Source: Streptomyces sp. NBC_01288
GTDB taxonomy: Bacteria; Actinomycetota; Actinomycetes; Streptomycetales; Streptomycetaceae
DNA: 64,000 bases
Direction: 5' to 3'
Assembly: GCF_035982055.1 (NCBI RefSeq)
Contig: NZ_CP108427.1
Span: 5,269,001 to 5,333,000, forward strand
Shown in pieces: positions 52,036 through 60,880 of this stretch. The notes under the pieces are model-generated. The model was not told where the DNA came from, did not search any database, and saw only the letters and a list, made by a program, of their open reading frames with translations. The translations under genes were made by a program, and so were the position numbers. Numbering within the stretch: the stretch's first letter is position 1; every line of letters begins with the position of its first letter.

Positions 52036-52755
52036 ATGTACGACCCCACAGTCGCCCGACTCACCTACCGGGCCCTGCTCGGCCGGCGCCGGGCCCTCAT
52101 CCTGGGCGCCCTGCCCTTCCTGCTGATCATGATCTCCGTGGTGGTGCGGGGCCTCACCGGCGCCGACGACCAGACCGCGGTCGACGTCCTGGGCGGGCTC
52201 GGCCTCGCCACGATGGTGCCGATCATCGGCGTCATCGCCGGTACCGGCGCGATCGGACCGGAGATCGACGACGGCTCCGTGGTCTACCTGCTGTCCAAGC
52301 CGCTGAAGCGGCCCACGATCATCTTCACCAAGCTGATCGTGGCGGTCGCCGTCACCATGGTGTTCTCGGCGGTCCCCATGCTGATCGCCGGCCTCATCCT
52401 CAACGGCAACGGCCAGCAGATCGCCGTCGCCTACACGGTGGCCGCCCTGGTCGCGTCCATCGCCTACGCGGCACTCTTCCTGCTGCTCGGCACGGTCTCC
52501 CGGCACGCGGTGGTCTTCGGACTCGTCTACGCCCTCGTCTGGGAAGCCCTGTTCGGCTCCCTGGTCGCCGGCGCCCGCACGCTGAGCGTCCAGCAGTGGT
52601 CCCTGGCCGTCGCCCACAAGGTCGCAGGCGGAGACCTCGTCACCTCGGACGTCGGACTGACCACGGCCACGGTGTTCCTCGTCGCGGTCACCGCGGGAGC
52701 CACCTGGTTCGCCGGACAGAAGCTGCGCTCGCTGAAGCTCGCCGGCGAGGAATGA
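52036..52755 (+). CDS. ABC-2 type permease, copy 2
   Basis: A 239-residue membrane protein with six hydrophobic segments (the first at 18-37, LILGALPFLLIMISVVVRG). The cytoplasmic motif DDGSVVYLLSKPLKRPTI is typical of this permease group. ATG 52036 follows TAGGAGGCCAAGAG, 11 bp after the second ATPase. The locus therefore has the order ATPase-permease-ATPase-permease, which may form one hetero-complex or two transporters. Confidence 0.9.
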   Translation: MYDPTVARLTYRALLGRRRALILGALPFLLIMISVVVRGLTGADDQTAVDVLGGLGLATMVPIIGVIAGTGAIGPEIDDGSVVYLLSKPLKRPTIIFTKLIVAVAVTMVFSAVPMLIAGLILNGNGQQIAVAYTVAALVASIAYAALFLLLGTVSRHAVVFGLVYALVWEALFGSLVAGARTLSVQQWSLAVAHKVAGGDLVTSDVGLTTATVFLVAVTAGATWFAGQKLRSLKLAGEE

Positions 52756-52834
52756 CAGGTCCTGATCTTGACGGGGGCTTCATCTCTGTCCGGGCACACT
52801 GGGCAAAGAGGACGGACGGCTAGGAGGAACGGGG

Positions 52835-53074
52835 ATGGCCGGAGAGGCGACGTACGGCGGCGGTCAGCCGGAGTCCGGGGACGGCTGGGACAAGCTGGTC
52901 CTGGACGACGACTTCATACGGTCCGCCGAGACGGCCGAGCCGTCCGCCCGCGCGCGGATGCTCGCGGCGCGCTGGCGTGCCGAGTCCCCCGAGCCCCAGC
53001 CGTGGCGCTCTGACGAGCCGCCTGCTGGGTGGTTCTTCAGCAAGGCTCGGCGGCGGAAGTGGCGGCGGCGGTAG
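52835..53074 (+). CDS. Small uncharacterised protein with basic C-terminus
   Basis: A 79-residue protein with an acidic centre (DKLVLDDDFIRSAE), a Pro/Trp-rich stretch and a strongly basic end (KARRRKWRRR). TAGGAGG about 9 bp before ATG 52835 supports the start. It follows the ABC locus by 79 bp in the same direction. No family is recognised; streptomycetes carry similar short proteins at this place as far as I recall. Confidence 0.7.
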   Translation: MAGEATYGGGQPESGDGWDKLVLDDDFIRSAETAEPSARARMLAARWRAESPEPQPWRSDEPPAGWFFSKARRRKWRRR

Positions 53075-53141
53075 CGGCAGTTCGGCCGCGGGTTAATTCG
53101 GTGGCGCCCAACTCGGCGTACCGGCACAGTTGTTGTGTCGA

Positions 53142-53158
53142 CGCCGGATCAGCCGGCG
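53142..53158 (+). terminator. Short hairpin after the ABC locus
   Basis: CGCCGG (53142-53147) pairs with CCGGCG (53153-53158) over a 5-base loop, 68 bp past the small gene. It is weak, but it is the only candidate terminator there. Confidence 0.4.
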
Positions 53159-53184
53159 CCACTGACTGGGAGAGGAGCTGGACG

Positions 53185-53247
53185 ATGTCGATGCACGACA
53201 GGACGTCCAACTCCCTTCAGGGCAGCCCGCGGCGGTCTCCGGAGTAG
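53185..53247 (+). CDS. Possible 20-residue peptide gene
   Basis: An ATG with GAGAGGAG about 8 bp upstream opens a 20-codon frame (MSMHDRTSNSLQGSPRRSPE) that ends in TAG. The Shine-Dalgarno is good and the peptide is polar, but nothing else supports it. The surrounding gap 53075-53384 otherwise holds only the hairpin at 53142-53158. Confidence 0.25.
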   Translation: MSMHDRTSNSLQGSPRRSPE

Positions 53248-53384
53248 TTACCCTCCGTCGAGTCGCCCACCACGGGGAGCTGCCCGGGGCGGCCGCTTCG
53301 AGCACGCGACTCATTATCGCGTGGGCCGCCTTCCCTTTCGCCCCCGCTGCCGGGGGCATTCTGCGCTGGGGCGGTTGCCCACAC

Positions 53385-54188
53385 CTACGCGAGCAACCGC
53401 TCCAGCACCACCGCGATCCCGTCCTCCTCGTTCGAAGACGTCACCTCGTCCGCCACCGCCTTGAGCTCCTCGTGCGCGTTGGCCATCGCCACGCCGTGCG
53501 CCGCCCACGCGAGCATCGCGATGTCGTTGGGCATATCGCCGAAGGCAACCGTGTCGGCGGACTTCAGGCCCAGGCGGCGGGCCGCGAGGGACAGCCCCGT
53601 GGCCTTGGTGAGGCCGAGCGGGAGGAGTTCGACGATACCCGCGCCGGCCATCGCGACCGAGACGAAACCGCCCGCGGCCAGCTGCGCCGCCTCGGCGAGC
53701 TGGTCGTCCGTGAGGGTCGGGTGCTGGATGTAGATCTTGTTCAGCGGCGCGGCCCACAGCTCGGACACGTCCGAGAGGGGCGTCGACGGCAGCGCGCCCG
53801 TCAGCGCGTACCCGTCGCCGACCAGCACCTCGCCGTCCAGGCCGTCCCGGCTCGCCGCGAGGTGCAGCGGGCCGACCTCCGCCTCGATCTTGGCGAGTGC
53901 CACCCCGGCCAGTTGCCGGTCCAGGGTGACCGACGTCAGCAGGCGGTGCTCCCCGGCGTCGTAGACCTGCGCGCCCTGGCCGCAGACCGCGAGGCCGTCA
54001 TAGCCGAGGTCGTCGAGGATGTGCCGGGTCCAGGGGACCCCGCGGCCCGTCACGACGATGTGTGCCGCGCCCGCCGCGGTGGCCGCGGCGAGGGCGTCAC
54101 GGGTGCGTGCCGAGATCGACTCGTCGGAGCGCAGAAGCGTTCCGTCGAGGTCGGTCGCGATCAGCCGGTACGGGAAGCCGGCCGTCAC
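53385..54188 (-). CDS. Cof-type HAD hydrolase (HAD-IIB), copy 2
   Basis: A 267-residue phosphatase close in wording to the protein at 41354-42223. Motif I LIATDLDGTLL is near residue 9, motif II is IVVTGRG, the lysine motif is near 195, and motif IV is VAFGDMPNDIAML near 215. GTG 54188 overlaps the serS stop by 4 bp (GTGA), so it is coupled to seryl-tRNA synthetase. It could clear a phosphorylated by-product, but no link to serine is visible. Confidence 0.9.
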   Translation of the reverse strand: MTAGFPYRLIATDLDGTLLRSDESISARTRDALAAATAAGAAHIVVTGRGVPWTRHILDDLGYDGLAVCGQGAQVYDAGEHRLLTSVTLDRQLAGVALAKIEAEVGPLHLAASRDGLDGEVLVGDGYALTGALPSTPLSDVSELWAAPLNKIYIQHPTLTDDQLAEAAQLAAGGFVSVAMAGAGIVELLPLGLTKATGLSLAARRLGLKSADTVAFGDMPNDIAMLAWAAHGVAMANAHEELKAVADEVTSSNEEDGIAVVLERLLA

Positions 54189-55462
54189 TTGGCGACCGGC
54201 GTCAGGACCTCACGGCCGCCCAGGTACGGACGCAGCACCTCGGGCACGCGCACGGAACCGTCGGGCAGCTGGTGGTTCTCCAGGATCGCCACGATCGTGC
54301 GCGGTACGGCGCACAGAGTGCCGTTGAGCGTCGCCAGCGGCTGGACCTTCTTGCCGTCGCGCAGGCGGACGGACAGCCGGCGGGCCTGGAAGCTGTCGCA
54401 GTTGGAGGCCGAGGTCAGCTCGCGGTACTTGCCCTGGGTCGGGATCCACGCCTCGCAGTCGAACTTGCGGGACGCCGACGAACCCAGGTCGCCCGAGGCC
54501 ACGTCGATGACCTGGAAGGGCAGTTCGAGGGCGGTGAGCCACTGCTTCTCCCAGTCCAGGAGCCGCTGGTGCTCGTTCTCCGCGTCCTCGGGGAGGACGT
54601 ACGAGAACATCTCGACCTTGTCGAACTGGTGCACGCGGAAGATGCCACGCGTGTCCTTGCCGTACGTCCCGGCCTCGCGGCGGAAGCACGGGGAGAAGCC
54701 CGCGTAGCGCAGCGGCAGCTTCTCCGCGTCGAGGATCTCGTCCATGTGGTACGCGGCGAGGGGGACCTCGGAGGTGCCGACTAGGTAGAAGTCGTCCTTC
54801 TCCAGGTGGTACACGTTCTCCGCGGCCTGGCCGAGGAAGCCGGTGCCCTCCATGGCGCGCGGGCGGACCAGCGCCGGGGTCAGCATCGGGATGAAGCCGG
54901 CCTCCGTGGCCTGCGCGATCGCCGCGTTGACGAGCGCCAGCTCCAGGAGGGCGCCGACGCCGGTGAGGTAGTAGAAGCGCGAGCCGGAGACCTTGGCGCC
55001 GCGCTCGACGTCGATGGCGCCGAGCGCCTCGCCGAGCTCCAGGTGGTCCTTGGGCTCGAAGCCCTCGGCGGCGAAGTCGCGGATCGTGCCGTGCGTCTCC
55101 AGGACGACGAAGTCCTCCTCGCCGCCGACGGGCACGTCGGGGTGCACGAGGTTGCCGAGCTGGAGCGCGAGGCGCTTGGTCTCCTCGTCCGCCTCGTGCT
55201 GCTCGGCGTCGGCCGCCTTGACGTCGGCGGCGAGCTGACCCGTCTTCCTGAGCAGCTCGGCCTTCTCGTCGCCGGAGGCCTTGGGGATGAGCTTGCCGAG
55301 CGCCTTCTGCTCGGAGCGCAGCTCGTCGAAGCGGACGCCGGACGACCTGCGCCGCTCGTCGGCGGACAGGAGAGCGTCGACGAGCGCGACGTCCTCTCCA
55401 CGGGCGCGCTGGGACGCGCGCACACGGTCGGGGTCCTCACGGAGCAGGCGAAGGTCAATCAC
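54185..55462 (-). CDS. serS: Seryl-tRNA synthetase
   Basis: A 425-residue class II synthetase. Residues 1-110 form the tRNA-binding coiled-coil arm (IDLRLLREDPDRVRAS at the start). Motif 2 is YAGFSPCFRREAGTYGKDT (about 257-275), with IFRVHQFDKVE next, and motif 3 ends the protein near TLNGTLCAVPRTIVAILEN. It charges tRNA-Ser with serine. GTG 55462 is the start matching the family N-terminus. The upstream 540 bp hold the DnaA-box cluster. Confidence 0.97.
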   Translation of the reverse strand: MIDLRLLREDPDRVRASQRARGEDVALVDALLSADERRRSSGVRFDELRSEQKALGKLIPKASGDEKAELLRKTGQLAADVKAADAEQHEADEETKRLALQLGNLVHPDVPVGGEEDFVVLETHGTIRDFAAEGFEPKDHLELGEALGAIDVERGAKVSGSRFYYLTGVGALLELALVNAAIAQATEAGFIPMLTPALVRPRAMEGTGFLGQAAENVYHLEKDDFYLVGTSEVPLAAYHMDEILDAEKLPLRYAGFSPCFRREAGTYGKDTRGIFRVHQFDKVEMFSYVLPEDAENEHQRLLDWEKQWLTALELPFQVIDVASGDLGSSASRKFDCEAWIPTQGKYRELTSASNCDSFQARRLSVRLRDGKKVQPLATLNGTLCAVPRTIVAILENHQLPDGSVRVPEVLRPYLGGREVLTPVAK

Positions 55463-55667
55463 GCGGAACAGGCTACCGGTGCGGAGTTCCGGCTCACGAC
55501 TCGGTATTCCGAACTATGGCTTACGTCCAGTTATGGGGTAATTGCGCAGAGTGTTCGCGCGTGCCGACGCGGGTCAATGAAAAGGCGTCCCGCTCCCTGG
55601 AACGGGGCAGCCGTGAGGCGGCCTGTTGACCCGAATCCCTTGTGGGAAACGGGACTTGAGGTCGCGG

Positions 55668-55979
55668 TTGTCCACAGGAATCCACATCCCGGAAGAGTTA
55701 TCCACAGGGTGTGCGAAAGATCTGTGGACATCGAAAACGATCATTTCCAAAGAGTTTCGCGCGACGGGTATTTCCTGTCCTAAACGCACCTCCCACCCAC
55801 TTTCGGGTGGAAATGCGTCGCTCCAAAGGATTGCCCGAAGGAAACAGGTGGACGAAGAGTGACCTACGCGCCGGTGGACGCATGGGCGGCCTGTAGGGAG
55901 ATTTGTCGACTGGATCGCACTTCGTTGTCGACTTGTCCCCAGGTCGAGAAGCGGACCTGTGGATAACTTCTGTGGATAA
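55668..55979. promoter_or_regulatory. DnaA-box cluster between pheA and serS
   Basis: Five strong boxes: TTGTCCACA (55668-55676), TTATCCACA (55698-55706), and on the other strand ATGTCCACA (55723-55731), TTATCCACA (55958-55966) and TTATCCACA (55971-55979). Weaker ones (for example TTGTCCCCA, 55933-55941) lie between. The 540-bp gap 55463-56002 has no gene that I can support. It is notably AT-richer than its surroundings around 55700-55860. Confidence 0.8.
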
Positions 55980-56002
55980 CGAAGATACGCAGGTAGTACC
56001 GG

Positions 56003-56935
56003 TCAGAAACGGCCGTCCTGGCAGTGCGCGACCCAGTCGGCCGCGGCCAGGAACTCCTCGTCCGAGGTGGCCGGGAAGAGCGGCCGCACCCCGTCCACGC
56101 CGACGTCCGCGCGCGGGTACGAACCGAGGAAGCGCACCTGGAGACAGATCCGCTTGAGCCCGGCCAGCGCCTCCGCCACCCGACGGTCGGAGATGTGCCC
56201 CTCGGCGTCGACGCAGAAGCAGTAGTTGCCGATGCCGGCGCCGGTCGGACGGGACTGGAGCAGCATGAGGTTGATGCCCCGGGTGGCGAACTCGCCCAGC
56301 AGGTCGCGCAGCCCGCCCGGGTGGTCGTCGCGTTGCCAGATCACGACCGAGGTCTTGTCCGCGCCGGTCGGGGCGGCCGGGCGGGCGGGCCTGCCCACCA
56401 GCACGAACCGGGTCTGCGCGTTCTCCGCGTCGTGGATCTCGGTCTCCAGCGCTTCGAGACCGTACCGGGCGGCCGCGAACTCACCGGCGAACGCGGCGTC
56501 GTAGCGGCCCTCCTGGACCAGCCGGGCGGCGTCCGCGTTCGAGGCCGCCGACTCCCACAGGGCGTCCGGGAGGTTCGCCTTCATCCAGTTGCGGACCTGC
56601 GGCTGGGCGGCGGGGTGCGCGGAGACCGTCTTGATGTCGGAGATCTTCGTGCCCGGCCTGACCAGCAGCGCGAAGGTGATCGACAGCAGCACCTCGCGGT
56701 AGATCATCAGCGGCGCGCCCGCGACCAGCTCGTCCAGGGTCGTGGTGATGCCGCCCTCGACGGAGTTCTCGATCGGCACGAACGCGGCCTCGGCCTCGCC
56801 GGTGCGCACCGCGTCCAGCGCGGACTGCACCGACACGTACGGGATCAGCTCCCGGGTGGCCGCCTCGGGCAGCGTCCGCAGGGCGACTTCGGTGAAGGTG
56901 CCCTCAGGGCCGAGATACGCGTAGCTGGCTGGCAT
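56003..56935 (-). CDS. pheA: Prephenate dehydratase
   Basis: A 310-residue enzyme of phenylalanine biosynthesis. The catalytic domain (1 to about 185) opens with YAYLGPEGTFTEVALR and has the conserved PIENSVEGGITTTLD (about 52-66) and the Thr-Arg-Phe motif in QTRFVLVG. An ACT domain follows (about 200-285), with the regulatory GxxPGGLRDLL-like sequence DHPGGLRDLLGEFATRGINL and the ESRP-equivalent LQSRPTG. Phenylalanine feedback is expected through the ACT domain. ATG 56935 matches family starts. It runs toward the DnaA-box cluster. Confidence 0.96.
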   Translation of the reverse strand: MPASYAYLGPEGTFTEVALRTLPEAATRELIPYVSVQSALDAVRTGEAEAAFVPIENSVEGGITTTLDELVAGAPLMIYREVLLSITFALLVRPGTKISDIKTVSAHPAAQPQVRNWMKANLPDALWESAASNADAARLVQEGRYDAAFAGEFAAARYGLEALETEIHDAENAQTRFVLVGRPARPAAPTGADKTSVVIWQRDDHPGGLRDLLGEFATRGINLMLLQSRPTGAGIGNYCFCVDAEGHISDRRVAEALAGLKRICLQVRFLGSYPRADVGVDGVRPLFPATSDEEFLAAADWVAHCQDGRF

Positions 56936-57007
56936 GGCTTCACCCTAATGGGCCTTGCGAGACCCGGGGCACGCTTCCTGGCCCAGCCACTCGTGAGGGC
57001 GACGGCC

Positions 57008-58306
57008 TCACCCCTCCAGCAACCGCTGCCCCACGTACTCGCCCTCCGCCGCCCCGCCCGGCACCGCGAACAGGCCGCTCGCCTCGTGCCGGATGTACGT
57101 CGACAGGGCGTCCCCGCGGTCGAGTTTCCGCTGCACGGTGACGAAGCCGCGCAGCGGGTCCGCCTGCCAGCACACGAAGAGGAGCCCGGCGTCCGGAGTG
57201 CCGTCCGCGGCGATGCCGTCGTGGTACGAGAACGGGCGCCGCAGCATCGCCGCGCCACCGTTCTGGTCGGGCCGGGCGATCCGGGCGTGCGCGTTGATGG
57301 GGACGACCAGGGCGCCCTTCGCGTCGGTCTTCTCCAGGTCCATCGCGGTCGTCTCACCGCCCCCGGACAGCGGCGCCCCGGTGGACTTGTGGCGCCCGAC
57401 GACGTTCTCCTGGGCGCCGGTCGAGAGCTTCTCCCAGTCGTCGAGGAGCATGCGGATACGGCGTACGACGGCGTAGGAGCCGTTCGCCATCCACGCCGGG
57501 TCGGTCGAACCGGACGCCGGCACGAAGATCCGCTTGTCGAAGTCGGACTCGGCCGGCTTCGGGTTGCGGGTGCCGTCGAGCTGGCCCATCAGGTTGCGGG
57601 CCGTCATCTTGTGGGCCGTCGCGCCCGGCGTCCGATTGAAGCCGTTCATCTGCCAGCGGACCTTGGCCGCGCTGCCCGCGTCCTTCTGGATCGTGCGCAG
57701 GGCGTGGAAGGCGACCAGCGCGTCATTGGCGCCGATCTGCACCCACAGGTCGCCGTTGCTGCGCGTTTTGTCGAGGTGGTCGGAGGAGAAGTCGGGCAGC
57801 GGGTCGAGGGAGACAGGCCGCTGCTTCTCCAGTCCCGTACGGGAGAAGAAGGAGTTGCCGAAGCCGAAGGTGATCGTCAGCGACGAGGGCCCCGCGTCCC
57901 GGGCGACCTCCGTGTCGTCCTGCGCCGCCGCCTCGCCCGCCATCAGCCGCTGCGCGGTCGTCGACCAGCGGCGCAGCAGGGCCGCCGCCTCCTTGCGGCT
58001 CGCGCCCGCCGCCAGGTCGAAGGCGACGAGATGACCGCGCGCCTGGAGGCCCTCGGTGATGCCGGGCTGATGTTTCCCGTGAAACATTGCCATGTCCTCG
58101 CCCAGCGAGGTCAGTGGTGTGGCCCCGGCGGGCGCGGACGCGTACCCCACGGCCCCGCCCGCCGTACCGAGCACGAGCCCGGTGGCACCGGCCGTACCGA
58201 GGAGCCGTCGGCGGGAAATGCCCTCCCCTGGGGAGGTGTTTTCGGAAACGGCCTCCCCAGGAGGTGCCTCTACGGTCCGGGCCTGGGGAATGGACTGGTC
58301 AGGCAT
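57008..58306 (-). CDS. dtpA: DyP-type haem peroxidase DtpA (EfeB-like, Tat-exported)
   Basis: A 432-residue peroxidase. A Tat signal (SRRRLLG at 31-37, then a hydrophobic stretch) sends the folded protein out of the cell. The DyP motif GQLDG is at 241-245 (catalytic Asp244), the haem-ligand His is in NAHARIA (about 340), and the distal Arg is in MLRRPFS (about 356). In S. lividans, DtpA receives haem, works with the Sco/ECuC copper chaperones and is needed for maturation of GlxA and for morphogenesis. It is the last gene of the leftward copper block, 8 bp after the CopCD fusion. Codons 74-79 contain a near-parS sequence. Confidence 0.93.
   Translation of the reverse strand: MPDQSIPQARTVEAPPGEAVSENTSPGEGISRRRLLGTAGATGLVLGTAGGAVGYASAPAGATPLTSLGEDMAMFHGKHQPGITEGLQARGHLVAFDLAAGASRKEAAALLRRWSTTAQRLMAGEAAAQDDTEVARDAGPSSLTITFGFGNSFFSRTGLEKQRPVSLDPLPDFSSDHLDKTRSNGDLWVQIGANDALVAFHALRTIQKDAGSAAKVRWQMNGFNRTPGATAHKMTARNLMGQLDGTRNPKPAESDFDKRIFVPASGSTDPAWMANGSYAVVRRIRMLLDDWEKLSTGAQENVVGRHKSTGAPLSGGGETTAMDLEKTDAKGALVVPINAHARIARPDQNGGAAMLRRPFSYHDGIAADGTPDAGLLFVCWQADPLRGFVTVQRKLDRGDALSTYIRHEASGLFAVPGGAAEGEYVGQRLLEG
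58072..58085. other. parS: parS-like site, one mismatch, inside dtpA
   Basis: GTTTCCCGTGAAAC in the window orientation, one base off parS, and located in coding sequence (the MFHGKH segment). All other copies in the window are intergenic or at a gene start. Confidence 0.5.
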
Positions 58307-58314
58307 GGCGTGGT

Positions 58315-60420
58315 TCAGCCGATCTGCGCGTTCTTGTCGACGGTCGTCTGGTCGATGTCGGAGGTCCGCACGGTCACCGAGATCTTCCAGTCGCCCGCCA
58401 TGGGGATCTGGATTCCGTTCGCGGCCCAGTGCCCGGTGGCGATGCGGTCGGGCGTCACGGGCAGCGGGCCGATCTTCTTCGCGGCGAGGGTGAAGGCGAC
58501 CTTCACCTCGGGGACGTCGAAGGCCCGGCCGTTGGGGCGCTGCACATAGACGTGCATCTCGTTGCCGCCCACGCGCGCGGGGTCGAGGTCGAGCCGTATG
58601 ACGCCCTTGCCGTCCGTGCCCCCGGTGTCGAAGGACATGTCCAGGGTCAGGGCACCGGCGGACGACGAGGAAGAGGACGAGGAGGAGGACTTGGCCGCCT
58701 TGGCGTCCTCCTCCGTGCGGCCCGGTTCGGTGGCCGTCAGGGCCGTGGTGACGGCGAGGACGACGACGGCGACGGCGGCCTCGGCGAGCACGGACCGGCG
58801 CAGCCCGAAGCGGATCGGGTCGGCGTCCCGAAGTCGCTTCTTTCGGGTGGAGTCCACGGCGGCCTGCTGGCGGGCGAGTTGGGCGGCCCGCTTGGAACCG
58901 CCGGGCGCCTCGGAGTCGCCGTCGTCGGCGGACGCGGCCGCATCGGAATCGCCCTCGGCGGAGGTCGTGGCGCTGGAGACGCCGGTCCTCGCGGAGGTCG
59001 TGGCGCCGGAGACGCCGGCCTTGGCGGACGCGCTGGAGGTACCGGCCGCGGTGGACGTCGTAGCGCTGGAGGCACTGGCCTCGGCGGCTGCCGTAGCGCT
59101 GGAGTCGGCGGTCTTCGTGGACGCGCTGGCGTGTGCCTTCTCCTTCTCCGGCGCGCGTTCCTCGACGGCCGTCTCGGCTGTCGCGGTGGTCTCCGCCAGG
59201 CGGGCGGTCCAGCGCCGGGAGATCGACGCGATGCCGACGAGCAGCGCCACGAGGCCGATCTTCACGAGCAGCAGCTGTCCGTAGCCCGTGTCGGTGAACG
59301 CCGACCAGGAGCCGAGCTGGCGCCAGGACTGGTAGATGCCGGTCGCGACGAGCGCGAGGACGCTGCCGAACGCGATGCGCGAGAAGTTCTGTACGGCCGT
59401 CCGCCCGACCAGGTTGTCGGCGGGCGCCCGGTAGAGCGCGACGAGGAGGGCGGAGAGGCCACCGAGCCAGGTCGCGACGGCCAGCAGGTGGACGACGTCG
59501 ACGGGCATCGCGATGCCGGGCTGGAGCCCTGTCGAGGCGTGCTCGGCCAGTGCCCAGCTCGCCGCGAGCCCGGCGGCCACCACACCGCCGCCGATCGCGA
59601 GACCGAAGGTGAGGTCCCGCTTCTCCTCGTCCTCCCGCTTGTCGTACGCCCCGAAGAGCACGGCGATGAACAGCGCGGCGGCGGCGAGCAGCAGCAGCCG
59701 GGAGACGAGGGCCGCGCCGGTCTTCGTCTGGAGGACCTGGCCGAGGAGGTTCAGGTCGAAGATGTCGCCGAGCTTCCCGGTCGTCGTGTACGAGCCGCGC
59801 ACCAGCAGCAGCCAGAGTGTGGCCGCGGTGAGCGAGACCCAGCCGGAGACCACCAGCCGCTGGAGGGCGCGCACTCCGGCGCCGCGCTGCCAGCAGGCCA
59901 GGATGAAGGCGGCGCCGCCGATCATGACGATGAAGCCGGCGTACGACATGTAGCGCCCGAAGCCGTACAGCCCGCCGACGAGTCCGCCGCCGACGTCCTG
60001 CTCGTCCGACGCGGAGACGGTGGTCTTCGAGGGGGAGCCGATCGAGAAGGTGAAGGCGCCGCCGACGGGGTGGCTGTCGGCGGACACGACCTGCCAGGCG
60101 ACCGTGTACGTGCCGTCGGGCAGTCCGCTGCGCACCTGGGTGGCGTAGGTCGTTCCGCTGATGTTGGACGGTTTGCCGACGTCGACGCGTTTGCCCTTCG
60201 GGTCGAGCACGCGCAGCGAGTCGTTGTTCGTCGCCACCTTCTCGGAGAAGGTGAGCGAGATCTGCGTCGGAGCCTTGTCGACCACCACCCCCGAACTGGG
60301 GTCGCTGCCGGTCAGCGCGGCGTGCGCGGAGGCCGTGCCCGCCCCGGCGAAGAGCATGCCGGTGACAGCCAGGAGCAGCAGCACCAGGTTGCGGACGCGG
60401 GGGGTGATGGTCGTCTTCAA
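58315..60420 (-). CDS. CopC-CopD fusion protein with C-terminal YtkA-like domain
   Basis: A 701-residue membrane protein. After a signal peptide comes a CopC domain with the copper-binding N-terminal AHAALTGSDP (His33) and SADSHPVGGAF (about 114-124). Then eight hydrophobic helices form CopD (about 140-425), followed by a 90-residue Ser/Ala/Thr linker, another helix and a YtkA-like beta domain. It probably binds and imports or relays copper. The start is TTG 60420. It matches the CopCD gene that lies between ecuC and dtpA in S. lividans. It ends 8 bp before dtpA begins. Confidence 0.9.
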   Translation of the reverse strand: MKTTITPRVRNLVLLLLAVTGMLFAGAGTASAHAALTGSDPSSGVVVDKAPTQISLTFSEKVATNNDSLRVLDPKGKRVDVGKPSNISGTTYATQVRSGLPDGTYTVAWQVVSADSHPVGGAFTFSIGSPSKTTVSASDEQDVGGGLVGGLYGFGRYMSYAGFIVMIGGAAFILACWQRGAGVRALQRLVVSGWVSLTAATLWLLLVRGSYTTTGKLGDIFDLNLLGQVLQTKTGAALVSRLLLLAAAALFIAVLFGAYDKREDEEKRDLTFGLAIGGGVVAAGLAASWALAEHASTGLQPGIAMPVDVVHLLAVATWLGGLSALLVALYRAPADNLVGRTAVQNFSRIAFGSVLALVATGIYQSWRQLGSWSAFTDTGYGQLLLVKIGLVALLVGIASISRRWTARLAETTATAETAVEERAPEKEKAHASASTKTADSSATAAAEASASSATTSTAAGTSSASAKAGVSGATTSARTGVSSATTSAEGDSDAAASADDGDSEAPGGSKRAAQLARQQAAVDSTRKKRLRDADPIRFGLRRSVLAEAAVAVVVLAVTTALTATEPGRTEEDAKAAKSSSSSSSSSSAGALTLDMSFDTGGTDGKGVIRLDLDPARVGGNEMHVYVQRPNGRAFDVPEVKVAFTLAAKKIGPLPVTPDRIATGHWAANGIQIPMAGDWKISVTVRTSDIDQTTVDKNAQIG

Positions 60421-60436
60421 GGTGGGGGTCCCTCCC

Positions 60437-60880
60437 TCAGTGCCCGGTCGTGGGGTTGTACGTGGCCGACTTCACGGGCATCTCAACCGTGAGAGGGCCG
60501 GACTTGGCAAAATGCAGCTTCACGGTCACGTGGTCGCCCTGCTTGAGCGTGTGCTTCAGCTTGTCGAACATCAGGTGGTTGCCCCCGCTCTTGAACACGA
60601 GTTGACCGTGTGCGGGCACATCGAGGGACTTCACCTCCTCCATCGCCTGGCCGACCGTCTCGTGCACGCTGACGGGACCGAGGTCGCTGGTGACGGAGGT
60701 CAACTCGTCCTTCGCGCCGCCCTTGTTGGCGATGTCCAGGAAGCCCGCCGCCATGTCCGAGACCGGCTGGGGCATGTAGGCGGAGCTGACGGACAGCTGG
60801 GCCTTCGCGTCCGAGCCGCCGCAGCCGGTGAGGACCAGCGCGCCGGTCAGCACCGCGACGGGTACGGCGAACCGCCTCAC
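60437..60880 (-). CDS. ecuC: PCuAC-type copper chaperone lipoprotein (ECuC-like)
   Basis: A 147-residue lipoprotein with lipobox LTGC (Cys20). The PCuAC copper site follows H-X10-M-X21-H-X-M: VSVHETVGQAM (about 76-86) and GGNHLMFDKLKH (about 105-116). It carries Cu(I) outside the cell and hands it on to Sco and then GlxA, as known for ECuC in S. lividans. GTG 60880 overlaps the Sco stop by 4 bp. The CopCD fusion follows after 16 bp. Confidence 0.92.
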   Translation of the reverse strand: MRRFAVPVAVLTGALVLTGCGGSDAKAQLSVSSAYMPQPVSDMAAGFLDIANKGGAKDELTSVTSDLGPVSVHETVGQAMEEVKSLDVPAHGQLVFKSGGNHLMFDKLKHTLKQGDHVTVKLHFAKSGPLTVEMPVKSATYNPTTGH

